Notes: generated from the sequence alone by a model not told the origin. Counted from the stretch's first letter, positions 23,619-33,022 are shown. The stretch: DNA of 37,374 nt from Candidatus Aerophobota bacterium (GCA_030615365.1 JAUWZM010000019.1:1-37374), one strand, 5' to 3'. Program-made: numbers and translations.

Positions 23619-23857
23619 AGGATTCTATGCCATCTAATCAGATATGTAAGGCAGTTGTTATCCATCGTTCTGGTGTTGTTTTATCATTATGTTTCCGGTA
23701 GGATATTTTATTTTATACAGTTAATCCTTTCCAATAGGAGAAATTTATGTTATCACCAAAAGAGAATTCAAAGGGCTTAACTCGAATTGATAATCTCAGA
23801 CAAAGTCAGAGGGGCGATTTACGCTTAGATAAGAGTCATAGTCACTATGAACAGTGA
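23619..23857 (+). pseudogene. Remnants between the radical SAM and SDR genes, including an aminotransferase N-terminus
   Basis: Two tiny frames follow the radical SAM gene. The first, from about 23619, contains ICKAVVIHRSGVV and is unidentified. The second, ATG 23747 to TGA 23855 behind TAGGAG, reads GLTRIDNLRQSQRGDLRLDK, which resembles the N-terminus of HisC-like class I/II aminotransferases. The matching C-terminus lies at 24745-25104. The remainder of 23587-23882 holds nothing else. Confidence 0.4.
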
Positions 23858-23882
23858 CAAGCTTACTACAAAGGAGTCCACA

Positions 23883-24617
23883 ATGTTAAGAGGCAAGGTT
23901 GCTCTTGTTACAGGTGCCAGCAGTGGAATTGGTTGGTCCATCGCCCGACGCTTTCTTGAAGAAGGTGGTATTGTCGGTGTGCATTATTGCCGTAATCGAC
24001 AAGGCGTTGAACAACTCGTCTCTATAGCTCGTTCAGGTCAGTGCCATGCATTTCAAGCTGATTTTGCTGAATCCCAACAGGTTTTGCGCCTCTGGAATGG
24101 CTTTCTAAAGTGGGCTGGGACAATAGATATACTGGTAAACAACGCCGGCGAAGTAGTGATGCCTGTGCCGTTTGAAGAGATATCCGAGGAAGTGTGTGAC
24201 CGTACTTTTCAAGTCAATGTGAAAGCCCCCTTGCTCCTAAGCCAAAATGCTTTCAAAATTATGAGGCAGAAATCATACGGTAGAATTATCAATATTAGTA
24301 GTATCGGAGTTAAATTTGGAGGAGGACCTACTACTCTTCACTATAGTGCATCTAAGGCTGCGCTGGAAGCTATGACCCGATCTATTGCCAAAGTGGGGGC
24401 TCCTTATAATGTATTGGTTAACGCTATCCGAGCAGGTGTTACTGATACGCCATTTCACCGTAAAATGGGTCGCGATGATCTTCCTGAGCGTGTGAAGCTG
24501 ATTCCACTTGGACGAGCAGCGCATCCTGATGAAATCGCTGAAATGGTACTGTTTTTGGCTTCTAAAAAAAGTTCTTATATTACTGGTAGCATCATATCTG
24601 TCTCCGGTGGTGAATAA
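23883..24617 (+). CDS. SDR-family oxidoreductase (FabG-like)
   Basis: Classical short-chain dehydrogenase of 244 residues: TGASSGIG (10-17), NNAG, catalytic S140, Y154 and K158 in YSASK, and a usual C-terminus (ITGSIISVSGGE). I start it at ATG 23883, six bases after AAGGAG (23871-23876), giving MLRGKVALVTG; an upstream in-frame ATG at 23847 would add 12 non-homologous residues. SDRs in surface-glycan loci often reduce a keto-sugar or an acyl substituent; nothing here fixes the substrate. GC is higher than in the left and right flanks. It lies between two pieces of a dead aminotransferase gene. Confidence 0.85.
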   Translation: MLRGKVALVTGASSGIGWSIARRFLEEGGIVGVHYCRNRQGVEQLVSIARSGQCHAFQADFAESQQVLRLWNGFLKWAGTIDILVNNAGEVVMPVPFEEISEEVCDRTFQVNVKAPLLLSQNAFKIMRQKSYGRIINISSIGVKFGGGPTTLHYSASKAALEAMTRSIAKVGAPYNVLVNAIRAGVTDTPFHRKMGRDDLPERVKLIPLGRAAHPDEIAEMVLFLASKKSSYITGSIISVSGGE

Positions 24618-25104
24618 GACAGGAATCTTATCAAAAGTTTGCTTTTCCAAGAGAATGGGATAGATATTCAATTGTCCCGCGTATTGTGCTGGGTACTTAC
24701 GATGCCATGGATTACATCAATAAACCAATGGTCTGTGTCTCGAAATGTTTCAGACCTTATGGAACTCAGGAAAAATCAATGTATCGCATAAAGAAATAAT
24801 TGATGAATATCTTGAAAAGGTGGAAAAAGGAAAAGCGTCTCTTGCCACAGATTTAGAACAAAAGGGGGGTTCCGTACTTGCTGGTTATGAAAACTTTATC
24901 GTGGTAAAAATTGAGAAGAATATAGACGGATTAATAGAATTTTTAAGAAAAGAGAGAATGTTAATTAAGGGTAATTTCGGCCATCCATAAATGAAGAATT
25001 TCATAAGGATAACCGTGGGGCCAAAGCCACAGATGGAGAAACTTGTAAATATGATAAAAAAAGTTGATTTTGCCCTTAATCAAAGAAAAGCACAAATTTT
25101 ATGA
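24618..25104 (+). pseudogene. Decayed genes including the C-terminus of a HisC-like aminotransferase
   Basis: 24745-24990 encodes DEYLEKVEKGKASLATDLEQ..GYENFIVVKIEKNIDGLIEFLRKERMLIKGNFGHP, the small-domain end of a class I/II aminotransferase. An in-frame TAA at 24988-24990 interrupts it, and the same frame continues from ATG 24991 with FIRITVGPKPQMEKLVNMI to TGA 25102. A single TTA to TAA change explains the break. The end overlaps the next ATG as ATGA. The 125 bases before it carry another unidentified fragment (REWDRYSIVPRIVLGTYDAM) in a different frame. Confidence 0.65.
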
Positions 25105-27068
25105 AACATAATATTCTTTATGTATTTGACGAAATAGCGGACTTCGAACCTTTTTTTGATAGTTACAGTGATAGGTTCAGAGTTTTTCTATGCCCGATTT
25201 CCTCAAACTGGAAAAAGATATCTTCTGTTCTTCGAAAGTTTCAATCAACAAATAGAGTGGAAGTTACACTTGTACCTTTCATTCGCCATTTTAACGAAAA
25301 AGCATTTTCTATTCGAGGTGATTATATCAAATTTATTTCAGAATTTGCTGATGCACCAAGATTCAAAGGGAGAAATTTAAAAGAATATTTTAGATGTCCT
25401 TTTAAACAATTTTCAACCTGGTGGTTCTCGTTAATTGCCGAAAAAAACCCCTTAAAAACCAATTCATACCACAAATTGGTTAAATTACTCACTATCTTAG
25501 ATTTACAAAATAAATATTCCTGCAATAAAATCTGGCTGGATATTAGCGATAGGGAATTAGCTGAAGCCATAACAGGCAATACAAAGTTTAGATGTAATAA
25601 CCTGAAGAATTACAGAAGGGAATCAAATTTAACTTATTTCGCATTATTTTTTTTGAAAACCGTAAAACCTATTTTACATACCATGTACAAGATTATTTTC
25701 ATAAAGAAAACAATGCTGGGATTAAATGGTAGAAAGAAAATTTTGAAAAACAGTCGATTTCTATTAGTTACCTATTTTCCTCTTGTAGATAAAAAATCCA
25801 TGAAACAGGAGAAATTTATCAATAAATATTACGCGCCTTTGCAAAAAGCATTAGAAAAGAAGTATAAAGACCAGTTTGCCTGGTTGGCTCTAGATATTAA
25901 ATCTACCGACTTTAGTTGGAGAGAAAGCATTAGGCTCGCCAGCCAGATAAATAAATGGCGATATCCCTTTTTCTTTTGTAAAGAGTTTTTGAAGCCCATA
26001 GACTTGTTGATAATGACGCTACAATATAGTTATGTAGCGATAAAGTTCCTTATGAAAGCGTCTTATCTTTCCCGTAATTTCAAATATATGGGTACAGATA
26101 TAAATATTTGGTCATTATTTAAGGACGATTGGTATCGTTCCTTTTGCGGCTGGACATTAATTGAAGGACTACTATATTATTGTATTTTTAGCAGGACATT
26201 TCAAAGATTAAGAGAAGATACTATTGTCACCTATATTGCGGAAAACCATGCCTGGGAAAAGGCTTTAAATATTGCTTCACGTAGAAAAGGAGAATTAAAA
26301 GTTATCGGCATTCAACATACGATAGTCCCATTGCTCCTTTTAAATTATTTTAATGATAAAGCAGAATTACAGGAAGGGAATTATATCCAAACAATGCCCA
26401 GGCCCGATCATTTGGCCTGTGTAGGTAAGATTCCTGTTAGGCTTTTTTTGGAATCAGGCTGGGATAAAAGCAGGGTTTTCGTCTGGGGTGCAATTCGGTT
26501 TCAACATTTCAAACATCAAATAGATCATAAAATATCCTGGAAAGGTAGAGAGAACAAAGTAGTAGCTGCACTGTCCATTATGCCCGAAGAATCTGGGGAA
26601 GTACTGCTTTATATTTATCAGGCATTTAAAGATCAGCAAGATTACCAGGTAATTATCAAAGGGCATCCCTCTCTTCCGGTATCCCCATTGCTTGCTTCTT
26701 TGAATATTGAACTTGATAGAAATATTTTTCAAATTGTAGATACGCCTTTAAATGAACTATTATCCAAGGTAAAAGCCCTCATAGTTACAGAGTCTTCAGC
26801 GGCGCTGGAGAGCATAGCCTGCCAATGTCCGGTAATTATTCCTTGCCTGTCCAGGGTAGTGGATATGAATCCGCTTTCCGGGATTAGTGATTTGCCAATT
26901 TATGTAGAGAGCCCGGAGGGACTAAAAAAAACAGTAAATGAAATAATGGAGAAGAAGGAATCGCCGCTTCTTTATGAAAACTGTAAGGCCTTCATTGAAG
27001 ACTATTGCGAATTTCCGCATTTGGATGAAGATTTTTTGGAAAAAATAGAAAGAAAAATGAAAGGATAA
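25101..27068 (+). CDS. Large surface carbohydrate biosynthesis protein (GT-B-like)
   Basis: The 655-residue protein resembles the large surface-carbohydrate biosynthesis proteins described from Leptospira-type O-antigen clusters. The C-terminal half has IAENHAWEKALNIASRR, KVIGIQHTIVPLLLLNYF, VWGAIRFQHF, QVIIKGHPSLPVSPLL and ALIVTESSAALESIACQCPVI, which follow a GT-B nucleotide-binding layout. The N-terminal 300 residues are not recognised. It may be a transferase for an unusual activated sugar. The start overlaps the TGA of the dead aminotransferase as ATGA, a leftover of translational coupling. It is AT-rich again (line 26041-26100 has 19 G/C of 60). Confidence 0.6.
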   Translation: MKHNILYVFDEIADFEPFFDSYSDRFRVFLCPISSNWKKISSVLRKFQSTNRVEVTLVPFIRHFNEKAFSIRGDYIKFISEFADAPRFKGRNLKEYFRCPFKQFSTWWFSLIAEKNPLKTNSYHKLVKLLTILDLQNKYSCNKIWLDISDRELAEAITGNTKFRCNNLKNYRRESNLTYFALFFLKTVKPILHTMYKIIFIKKTMLGLNGRKKILKNSRFLLVTYFPLVDKKSMKQEKFINKYYAPLQKALEKKYKDQFAWLALDIKSTDFSWRESIRLASQINKWRYPFFFCKEFLKPIDLLIMTLQYSYVAIKFLMKASYLSRNFKYMGTDINIWSLFKDDWYRSFCGWTLIEGLLYYCIFSRTFQRLREDTIVTYIAENHAWEKALNIASRRKGELKVIGIQHTIVPLLLLNYFNDKAELQEGNYIQTMPRPDHLACVGKIPVRLFLESGWDKSRVFVWGAIRFQHFKHQIDHKISWKGRENKVVAALSIMPEESGEVLLYIYQAFKDQQDYQVIIKGHPSLPVSPLLASLNIELDRNIFQIVDTPLNELLSKVKALIVTESSAALESIACQCPVIIPCLSRVVDMNPLSGISDLPIYVESPEGLKKTVNEIMEKKESPLLYENCKAFIEDYCEFPHLDEDFLEKIERKMKG

Positions 27069-27072
27069 TCAA

Positions 27073-28566
27073 ATGCATAATGAAGATTTCAAGGTGTTGT
27101 TTATTTACCCGAATACAATGATGGCTACTTTAGTTCCGATCAATCTTTCGTTGTTATCTTCGTGTTTAAAGTTAAATGGCTTTCAGGTTGATTTATTTGA
27201 CACGACCTATTATAGAACAGAAGAGATAAGTTTTGAAGAGAAAAGGGTAGAATTATTACAGATAAAAGAATTCAATTGGGAAGAGAGGGAAATAAAACTC
27301 AAAGAGACGGATATCTATGAGGACATAAGAGAAAAAGTTAAAACATACAAACCCGATCTTATTGGAATAACTATTGTTGAGGATACATATTCTCTTGCGG
27401 TATCATTGCTGAATGCAATAAAAGAATCTAATATTCCTGTCATTGCGGGAGGAATATTTGTTACCTTTTGCCCTGAAGAGGTGATAGGCCTTGAGGATAT
27501 CGATATGGTTTGTATCGGTGAAGGAGAAGAGGCGTTAATAGAGCTTTGCAAAAAAATGTCTCGAGGTGAGGATTATACTGGAGTGCAAAACCTATGGATA
27601 AAAAAGGATGGGAGAATCACTAAAAATCCGATGAGAAAGCTTACAGATATTAATGAGCTACCATTCATAGATTATGATATATTCGGTAAGAAAAGATTAT
27701 TCAGGCCAATGTATGGCAAGATATACACAATGATCCATGTTGAAATTGACCGGGGTTGTCCTTATAATTGCACCTATTGTGAAGCTCCTCAACTCAGAAA
27801 ACTATTCAAAGAAAATGGCTGTGGATACTACTACCGCAAAAAGAGAACAAAGACGTTCATGAAAGAAATGGACTATCTCGTTAAGAAATATAACCCTGAC
27901 TATGTGAATTTTGATGCGGAATCATTTTTAGCAAAACCACTTGGAGAGCTTGAAGAATTTGCAGGAGAATATAGAAAAATAGGTCTACCGTTCTGGTGTC
28001 AGTCCCGGCCAGAAACAATAACGGAAGAAAAAGTGAGGATGCTAAAAGAAATGGGTTGTGATTGTCTGCAATTTGGTATTGAGCAGGGGAATGAAGAATT
28101 TAGAGCAAAAGTGTTAAGCAGAGGTGGTTCGAACAGGCAGATCGTAGAAGGGTTAAAGATAGTAGAAAGATATAAGATTCCATATACAGTAAATAATATC
28201 ATAGGCTTTCCAGGAGAGACACGGGAATTGATTCTTGACACGATAAATCTGAATCGGCAGATCAATCCGAGAACAATAAACTGTTATTTTTTTACTCCTT
28301 ATAAAGGAACTACTTTGCATGAGTATTGTATAGAACACGGATATTTAGACAAAGATACTAAGGTTCATCAACTTTTAGATGGTGCAAAGATGAAATGGGA
28401 TACCATTACCCATGAGGAACTAAAAGGACTGCAGAGAACATTTCCCCTCTATGTGAAGATGCCCAAAGAAGAATGGGATAAAATACGAATGGCCGAGAGG
28501 TTTAATGAAGAAGGAAATAGAATGTTTGAAAGACTGAGAAAGATTTATTATGAAAGATATTTTTGA
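27073..28566 (+). CDS. B12-binding radical SAM protein 1
   Basis: The 497-residue protein has an N-terminal cobalamin-binding-like Rossmann domain (FKVLFIYPNTMMATLVPINL; PDLIGITIVEDTYS; IAGGIFVTFCPEEV; VCIGEGEEALIEL). The radical SAM core follows with C229-PYN-C233-TY-C236. The typical DxHxxG cobalamin motif is not evident, so B12 binding is uncertain. Family members perform methylations and ring rearrangements; in O-antigen loci their substrates are mostly unknown. It starts four bases after the previous stop and overlaps the methyltransferase region. It is a paralogue of the protein at 34655. Confidence 0.82.
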   Translation: MHNEDFKVLFIYPNTMMATLVPINLSLLSSCLKLNGFQVDLFDTTYYRTEEISFEEKRVELLQIKEFNWEEREIKLKETDIYEDIREKVKTYKPDLIGITIVEDTYSLAVSLLNAIKESNIPVIAGGIFVTFCPEEVIGLEDIDMVCIGEGEEALIELCKKMSRGEDYTGVQNLWIKKDGRITKNPMRKLTDINELPFIDYDIFGKKRLFRPMYGKIYTMIHVEIDRGCPYNCTYCEAPQLRKLFKENGCGYYYRKKRTKTFMKEMDYLVKKYNPDYVNFDAESFLAKPLGELEEFAGEYRKIGLPFWCQSRPETITEEKVRMLKEMGCDCLQFGIEQGNEEFRAKVLSRGGSNRQIVEGLKIVERYKIPYTVNNIIGFPGETRELILDTINLNRQINPRTINCYFFTPYKGTTLHEYCIEHGYLDKDTKVHQLLDGAKMKWDTITHEELKGLQRTFPLYVKMPKEEWDKIRMAERFNEEGNRMFERLRKIYYERYF

Positions 28567-28577
28567 GAGGAGAAAGG

Positions 28578-29462
28578 ATGTACCGAAGAATTCTAAGGCA
28601 AATTATTCCGCCGATTTTTTACAATAAGCCATATTTAGCAAAAATCAAATCTAGTGTTTTGCTAACGTTGTTCTATAGATTATTTACAAAGAAAAGCAGA
28701 ATGCAATTTCATCGTAATGAATTAAAAAGGCAAATAAATGAACTCCCAGAAATTGACAAATTATTTTCGGAAAAAAAGATGAAAGAACACTATATCTATG
28801 AGCCGGTGAGAAATACCCTAAAACATCCTGATCTTTATATAACCCAGATAAGATATTATCGTATGTATAATTTCTTTAAAAGGCATTATCCCGAAATTTT
28901 TGAACCGGATACAAAAATACTAAATGTGGGGGATACAGATGGTATTCTTCTCGAAGCTCTTGGCAGGAAGGGAACAAGCCTTAATATGAATAAAGAATGT
29001 GTTGAATTTATAAGAAATAAGGGGATAAATGCAGTTTTGGCAAATGCGGAAAGTTTAGGGTTTGAGGGTTCATCTTTTGATTTCGTCTTCTGCTTTCAGA
29101 CCCTTGAGCATTGCCCTAATCCCATAAAAGTATTAAATGAATTAGGAAAAGTGACAAGGAAAAAAGTATTCTTATCTATTCCTCAGGCAAATGAAACTAA
29201 GGTATATAATATTAGATTCTGGGTAGACCTAAAGAAAACTTCTTGGAAAGAGACAAATGTAAAAAATGTTGATTGCCACATCTTTGAATTTTCCACCGTC
29301 GATTTTAAGAATATCTTAAGTTATACTAATCTGGAATATGAAACTAACTTTCCCATAAATTATTTCGATGATAATTCCTTTAAGAAAAAATTGTTAAATA
29401 AGCATAACTCATATTTCAATTTCTTTGTCCTGAAACCGGTAGAATACAAGAAAGAATATTGA
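28578..29462 (+). CDS. Class I SAM-dependent methyltransferase
   Basis: The 294-residue protein has a methyltransferase core after residue 110: ILNVGDTDGILLEAL (motif I), SLNMNKECVEFI, and FDFVFCFQTLEHCPNP (motif IV region). The N-terminal 100 residues are basic and include FYNKPYLAKIKSSVLLTLFYRLF, perhaps for membrane association. Start: ATG 28578 after GAGAGGAG, in preference to the TTG at 28563 that overlaps the previous gene. It probably O- or N-methylates a sugar of the repeat unit. It is the last gene before a 370-base gap. Confidence 0.8.
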   Translation: MYRRILRQIIPPIFYNKPYLAKIKSSVLLTLFYRLFTKKSRMQFHRNELKRQINELPEIDKLFSEKKMKEHYIYEPVRNTLKHPDLYITQIRYYRMYNFFKRHYPEIFEPDTKILNVGDTDGILLEALGRKGTSLNMNKECVEFIRNKGINAVLANAESLGFEGSSFDFVFCFQTLEHCPNPIKVLNELGKVTRKKVFLSIPQANETKVYNIRFWVDLKKTSWKETNVKNVDCHIFEFSTVDFKNILSYTNLEYETNFPINYFDDNSFKKKLLNKHNSYFNFFVLKPVEYKKEY

Positions 29463-29832
29463 CCAAAAGATATACGAGGGGTAAGTGTAATTATACTATA
29501 ATGGCGACCGAAACGTTTCAGATCCTATGGAATTCGAAAGAAAATTAATCTTGGGGAAGAATATGTTTTATGTTAGGATTGGGGAAATATTTTGTTCCTT
29601 CTTTCTTAATATTAGCTACAAAGAAAACACAGCAGATAAAATAAACAGTTGTTAATAAAGCTATTAAGAAGTATTTAGTGAGCTATCAATCGGTTAGAAA
29701 TCAATTTTTTGTGAGTGGAATTGAAAAAGCTATTGACATTTCTCCCAAACGCATTAATAAATTGAAGAGAATGCTTACAGATTAATAAATTTACTGAACT
29801 ACCATGTTGTAGCGAAGGAAGGGGTGATTATA
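29463..29832. other. 370-base gap with degenerate coding remnants
   Basis: There is no intact gene. From about 29500 a frame reads NGDRNVSDPMEFERKLIL and GKNMFYVRIGEIF before closing; its first part matches a fragment at 24739. From about 29647 another frame gives NQFFVSGIEKAIDISPKRIN, ending KLKRMLTD at TAA near 29785, which looks like the C-terminus of a lost protein. The family is not recognised. The ribosome site GGAAGGGG for the next gene is at the right end. TATAAT at 29497-29502 lacks a matching -35. Confidence 0.5.
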
Positions 29833-30606
29833 ATGAAAGTTGTTATTCTTTGTGGAGGTTTAGGAATGCGATTAAGACAGGAAACAGAGTTTAAGCCAAA
29901 GCCAATGGTAGGGATTGGGGGACATCCTATTCTATGGCATATAATGAAAACGTATTCTTCCTATGGTTACAATGATTTTGTTCTTTGCCTTGGTTACAAA
30001 GGAGAGGTGATAAAGGATTATTTTTACCATTACAAGATACGAAACAGCGATTTTACCATCGACCTTAACAGTGGTGGTATTTCTATCCACGAATTAAGTA
30101 ATGAAAATCATTGGAGGGTGACCCTTGCTGATACCGGCCAATCAGCTATGACTGGAGCGCGCATTAAGAGAATAGAAAAGTATATTGAAGCGGATATATT
30201 TATGCTTACCTATGGGGATGGAGTAACAGATCTAAATATCAATCGTTTGTTAGAATATCATAAATCACACGGTAGAATTGGCACGGTAACTGGCGTTTTT
30301 CCACCGTCTCGTTATGGCGAGTTGAGGATTGAGGGTGATCGTGTGCTATCTTTCAAGGAAAAACCAAAAATCTATGCTGGAGCAATCAACGGGGGATATT
30401 TCTTGTTTAGCCGCTCATTTTTTGATTACCTATCAGATGATGACCAATGTGTCTTTGAAAGAGAACCCTTGGAAAAACTGGCCCAGGACAATCAACTGAA
30501 AGTTTATCTTCATAAGGGTTTCTGGCAATGCATGGATACCTATAGAGATTTTAAATATTTGAATGAGTTGTGGGCAAAAGGAAATGTGCCCTGGAAGGTA
30601 TGGTAA
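29833..30606 (+). CDS. rfbF: Glucose-1-phosphate cytidylyltransferase
   Basis: Makes CDP-glucose from glucose-1-phosphate and CTP. The 257-residue length is exactly that of RfbF/DdhA proteins. The start is [20 protein letters not shown], followed by [27 protein letters not shown] and FKEKP. ATG 29833 is chosen over the in-frame GTG 29824 because it gives the standard N-terminus and good spacing from GGAAGGGG. Its TAA overlaps the rfbG ATG (TAATG). It begins a four-gene CDP-6-deoxyhexose cassette. Confidence 0.93.
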   Translation: MKVVILCGGLGMRLRQETEFKPKPMVGIGGHPILWHIMKTYSSYGYNDFVLCLGYKGEVIKDYFYHYKIRNSDFTIDLNSGGISIHELSNENHWRVTLADTGQSAMTGARIKRIEKYIEADIFMLTYGDGVTDLNINRLLEYHKSHGRIGTVTGVFPPSRYGELRIEGDRVLSFKEKPKIYAGAINGGYFLFSRSFFDYLSDDDQCVFEREPLEKLAQDNQLKVYLHKGFWQCMDTYRDFKYLNELWAKGNVPWKVW

Positions 30607-31595
30607 TGTTCTGGAAAAATAAAAACGTTTTTGTAACAGGATGTACAGGGCTTCTAGGTTCCTGGCTAACGCAGCTTTTAGTTGAAGGAGGTGCTAATGT
30701 TACAGGTTTGATAAGGGATTGGGTGCCAAAATCTAACTTGAATTGGTCTGGATTTATAAATGAAATTAATGTGGTAAGGGGAGAAATTGAAGATTATTTT
30801 CTCTTAGAGAGGATCATCAATGAATACGAAATTGATACTGTTTTTCATTTAGCTGCCCAAACTATTGTGGGAATTGCTAATAAAAATCCAATATCCACTT
30901 TTGAAGCTAATATAAAGGGAACCTGGAATATTCTAGAAGCTTGCAGAAGAAATCCAACTGTGAAAAGAATCATAGTAGCCTCAAGTGATAAGGCTTATGG
31001 GGAACATAAAGAACTACCTTATAGAGAAGATGCATCTCTTAGAGGTTCTCATCCATATGATGTTTCTAAAAGCTGCGCTGACTTAATAGCTTTTACCTAT
31101 TATAACACCTATGAGTTGCCGGTCTGTGTAACCAGATGTGGAAATTTCTATGGTGGAGGTGATTTGAATTTCAATAGAATAGTTCCTGGAACAATCCGCT
31201 CGGTGATCTTTGACAAGAGGCCGATAATTAGGAGTGATGGCACACTTATCAGAGACTATATTTATATTTTGGATGCTGTTGAAGCATATATGCTATTGGC
31301 AGAAAAAATGGATGATTCATCAATTCATGGGCAAGCCTTCAACTTCAGCAATGAGATACAATTGACAGTTTTAGAATTGACAAAGAAAATATTGAAATTA
31401 ATGGATAGAGAAAGATTAGAACCTACCATATTAAATGAGGTGAAAAGTGAAATAAAGCATCAATATCTCTCAGCAGCAAAGGCCAAAAGAATTTTAGGAT
31501 GGAGGCCTAAATATACCCTTGAACAAGGTTTGAAGGAAACAATTGTGTGGTATCGTGAGTTTTTTAGTAAAACGCAAAGGGTGCATAACTTGTAA
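30606..31595 (+). CDS. rfbG: CDP-glucose 4,6-dehydratase
   Basis: Converts CDP-glucose to CDP-4-keto-6-deoxyglucose. The 329-residue extended SDR has [13 protein letters not shown] at 8-20, the SSDKAYG dehydratase loop (S126-G132), and Y151/K155 in [28 protein letters not shown] is typical of the family. ATG 30606 overlaps the rfbF stop and lies seven bases after GGAAGG; in-frame upstream starts (30570, 30600) would read into rfbF without homology. No C3-dehydrase (DdhC type) follows, so the product is probably a 6-deoxyhexose and not a 3,6-dideoxyhexose. Confidence 0.93.
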   Translation: MFWKNKNVFVTGCTGLLGSWLTQLLVEGGANVTGLIRDWVPKSNLNWSGFINEINVVRGEIEDYFLLERIINEYEIDTVFHLAAQTIVGIANKNPISTFEANIKGTWNILEACRRNPTVKRIIVASSDKAYGEHKELPYREDASLRGSHPYDVSKSCADLIAFTYYNTYELPVCVTRCGNFYGGGDLNFNRIVPGTIRSVIFDKRPIIRSDGTLIRDYIYILDAVEAYMLLAEKMDDSSIHGQAFNFSNEIQLTVLELTKKILKLMDRERLEPTILNEVKSEIKHQYLSAAKAKRILGWRPKYTLEQGLKETIVWYREFFSKTQRVHNL

Positions 31596-31622
31596 CTTTT
31601 AACCAAGGGAGGATTGGAAAAA

Positions 31623-32072
31623 ATGATAAACGGAGTCTTAGTCGTACCTTTAAAGCAAATTCCTGACGAGCGAGGTAAGATAATGCATATGTTACGAGTG
31701 GATGATCCACATTTTGACCACTTTGGAGAAATTTATTTTTCAGTGGTTTATCCTGGTGTAGTGAAAGGATGGCATCTGCATACTAAGATGACATTAAACT
31801 ATGCTATCCCTGCAGGCATGGTGAAGCTTGTATTGTATGATGAGAGGAAAGATTCCTCGACTAAGAATCAATTATTAGAACTATTCGTTGGGGAAGACAA
31901 TTACTGTCTGGTTAAGATACCTCCAATGGTATGGAATGGTTTTAAAGGTATAGGAATAAAGCCCGCTATGGTAGCAAACTGTGCTACTATTCCTCATGAC
32001 CCTGATGAAATCATACGATTAGATCCATTTTCTGATAAGATACCGTATAATTGGGAATTAAAAGATAAATGA
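31623..32072 (+). CDS. dTDP-4-dehydrorhamnose 3,5-epimerase-like protein
   Basis: A cupin-fold epimerase of 149 residues, shorter than RmlC (about 180). It keeps VVYPGVVKGWHLHTKMT with H51 and H53, where RmlC has its catalytic histidine, and DERGKIMHMLR near the N-terminus. With RfbG directly upstream it should act on CDP-4-keto-6-deoxyglucose, inverting C3 and/or C5. ATG 31623 is chosen behind AAGGGAGG (31605-31612); the in-frame TTG at 31614 is too close to that site. It overlaps the next gene by four bases. Confidence 0.82.
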   Translation: MINGVLVVPLKQIPDERGKIMHMLRVDDPHFDHFGEIYFSVVYPGVVKGWHLHTKMTLNYAIPAGMVKLVLYDERKDSSTKNQLLELFVGEDNYCLVKIPPMVWNGFKGIGIKPAMVANCATIPHDPDEIIRLDPFSDKIPYNWELKDK

Positions 32073-33022
32073 AAGGGATATTAATAACTGGTGGATTGGG
32101 ATATATTGGAGGAAGAATTGCAGATTATTTCAGGGAAAAAGAGCCTGATCTTGATATATTTCTCACAACAAGGAATAAAAATAAAAAACTTCCCGAATGG
32201 ACAAGAGAATTTACAGTTTTACAAATGGATCTTTTAGATGAAAAATCCATTAATAGATGTTTAAAAGGGGCTGATGTTGATATCATCATACATTTAGCGG
32301 CATTAAATGAGATTGAATCAATGAAACACCCGGAATTAGCCTTAGAGGTGAATACAAAGGGGACCTATAGATTGTTAACTTCTGCAATTCTTCATGATAT
32401 AAATAGATTTGTTTATTTTTCTACATTTCATGTATATGGACTAGATAGGTATTCCGTCATTACCGAAGAGACCCCCACAAAGCCTTTTCATCCTTATGCG
32501 ATAACTCACCGAGCTGCGGAAGATTTTGTCGCATTTTTCAATCATTATTATCATATGAAAACTTTAACATTTAGGTTATCAAATGGTTATGGGTATCCTA
32601 TGCACAAAGAGATTAATAGATGGACATTGGTATTCAACGACCTGTGTAAGCAAGTAGTTACTACTGGTAAAATTGTTTTAAAATCTTCAGGTAAACAATA
32701 TAGAGATTTTATCTCCTTGTATGATGTAGCAAGAGCTGCATATCATTTTGTGTTTCTTAAACCAGATAATTGGGAAGATGGTCTATACAATCTTGGTGGA
32801 AACTGTTCTATGTCTGTTTTAGAAGTTGCCCAGAAAATAATAAAAATTTATAGTAATAGATATAAAAAAAGAGGATTAAAAATAGAGACAAAACCAGGAG
32901 ATAATGATTCAAAGCCGACAAAATCCTTTACTTATAACATTGATAAGATAATGAGAACAGGGTTTAGATTAGAAGGCGACATGGAAAAAGAGATTACCAG
33001 AACTATGGAAATATGTGGGTGA
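32069..33022 (+). CDS. NAD-dependent epimerase/reductase (SDR) with YxxxH active site
   Basis: Extended SDR of 317 residues with ITGGLGYIGG at the N-terminus, HLAALNEIESM, and YFSTFHVYG supplying S118. The catalytic lysine position holds histidine: Y143-A-I-T-H147 (codon CAC). It probably reduces or epimerises the 4-keto group of the CDP sugar made by the preceding genes. The K to H change may be a subfamily feature or may mean altered activity. Its start overlaps the epimerase stop as ATGA. Confidence 0.8.
   Translation: MKGILITGGLGYIGGRIADYFREKEPDLDIFLTTRNKNKKLPEWTREFTVLQMDLLDEKSINRCLKGADVDIIIHLAALNEIESMKHPELALEVNTKGTYRLLTSAILHDINRFVYFSTFHVYGLDRYSVITEETPTKPFHPYAITHRAAEDFVAFFNHYYHMKTLTFRLSNGYGYPMHKEINRWTLVFNDLCKQVVTTGKIVLKSSGKQYRDFISLYDVARAAYHFVFLKPDNWEDGLYNLGGNCSMSVLEVAQKIIKIYSNRYKKRGLKIETKPGDNDSKPTKSFTYNIDKIMRTGFRLEGDMEKEITRTMEICG

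Noticed and set aside
23619..23702. Remnant of a sugar nucleotidyltransferase (KAVV start)
   Set aside because: Only a few residues resemble the family and the G-rich loop is missing; too short to support.
29459..29502. Promoter before the rfbF cassette
   Set aside because: TTGACC and TATAAT are present but separated by 32 bases, far from functional spacing.
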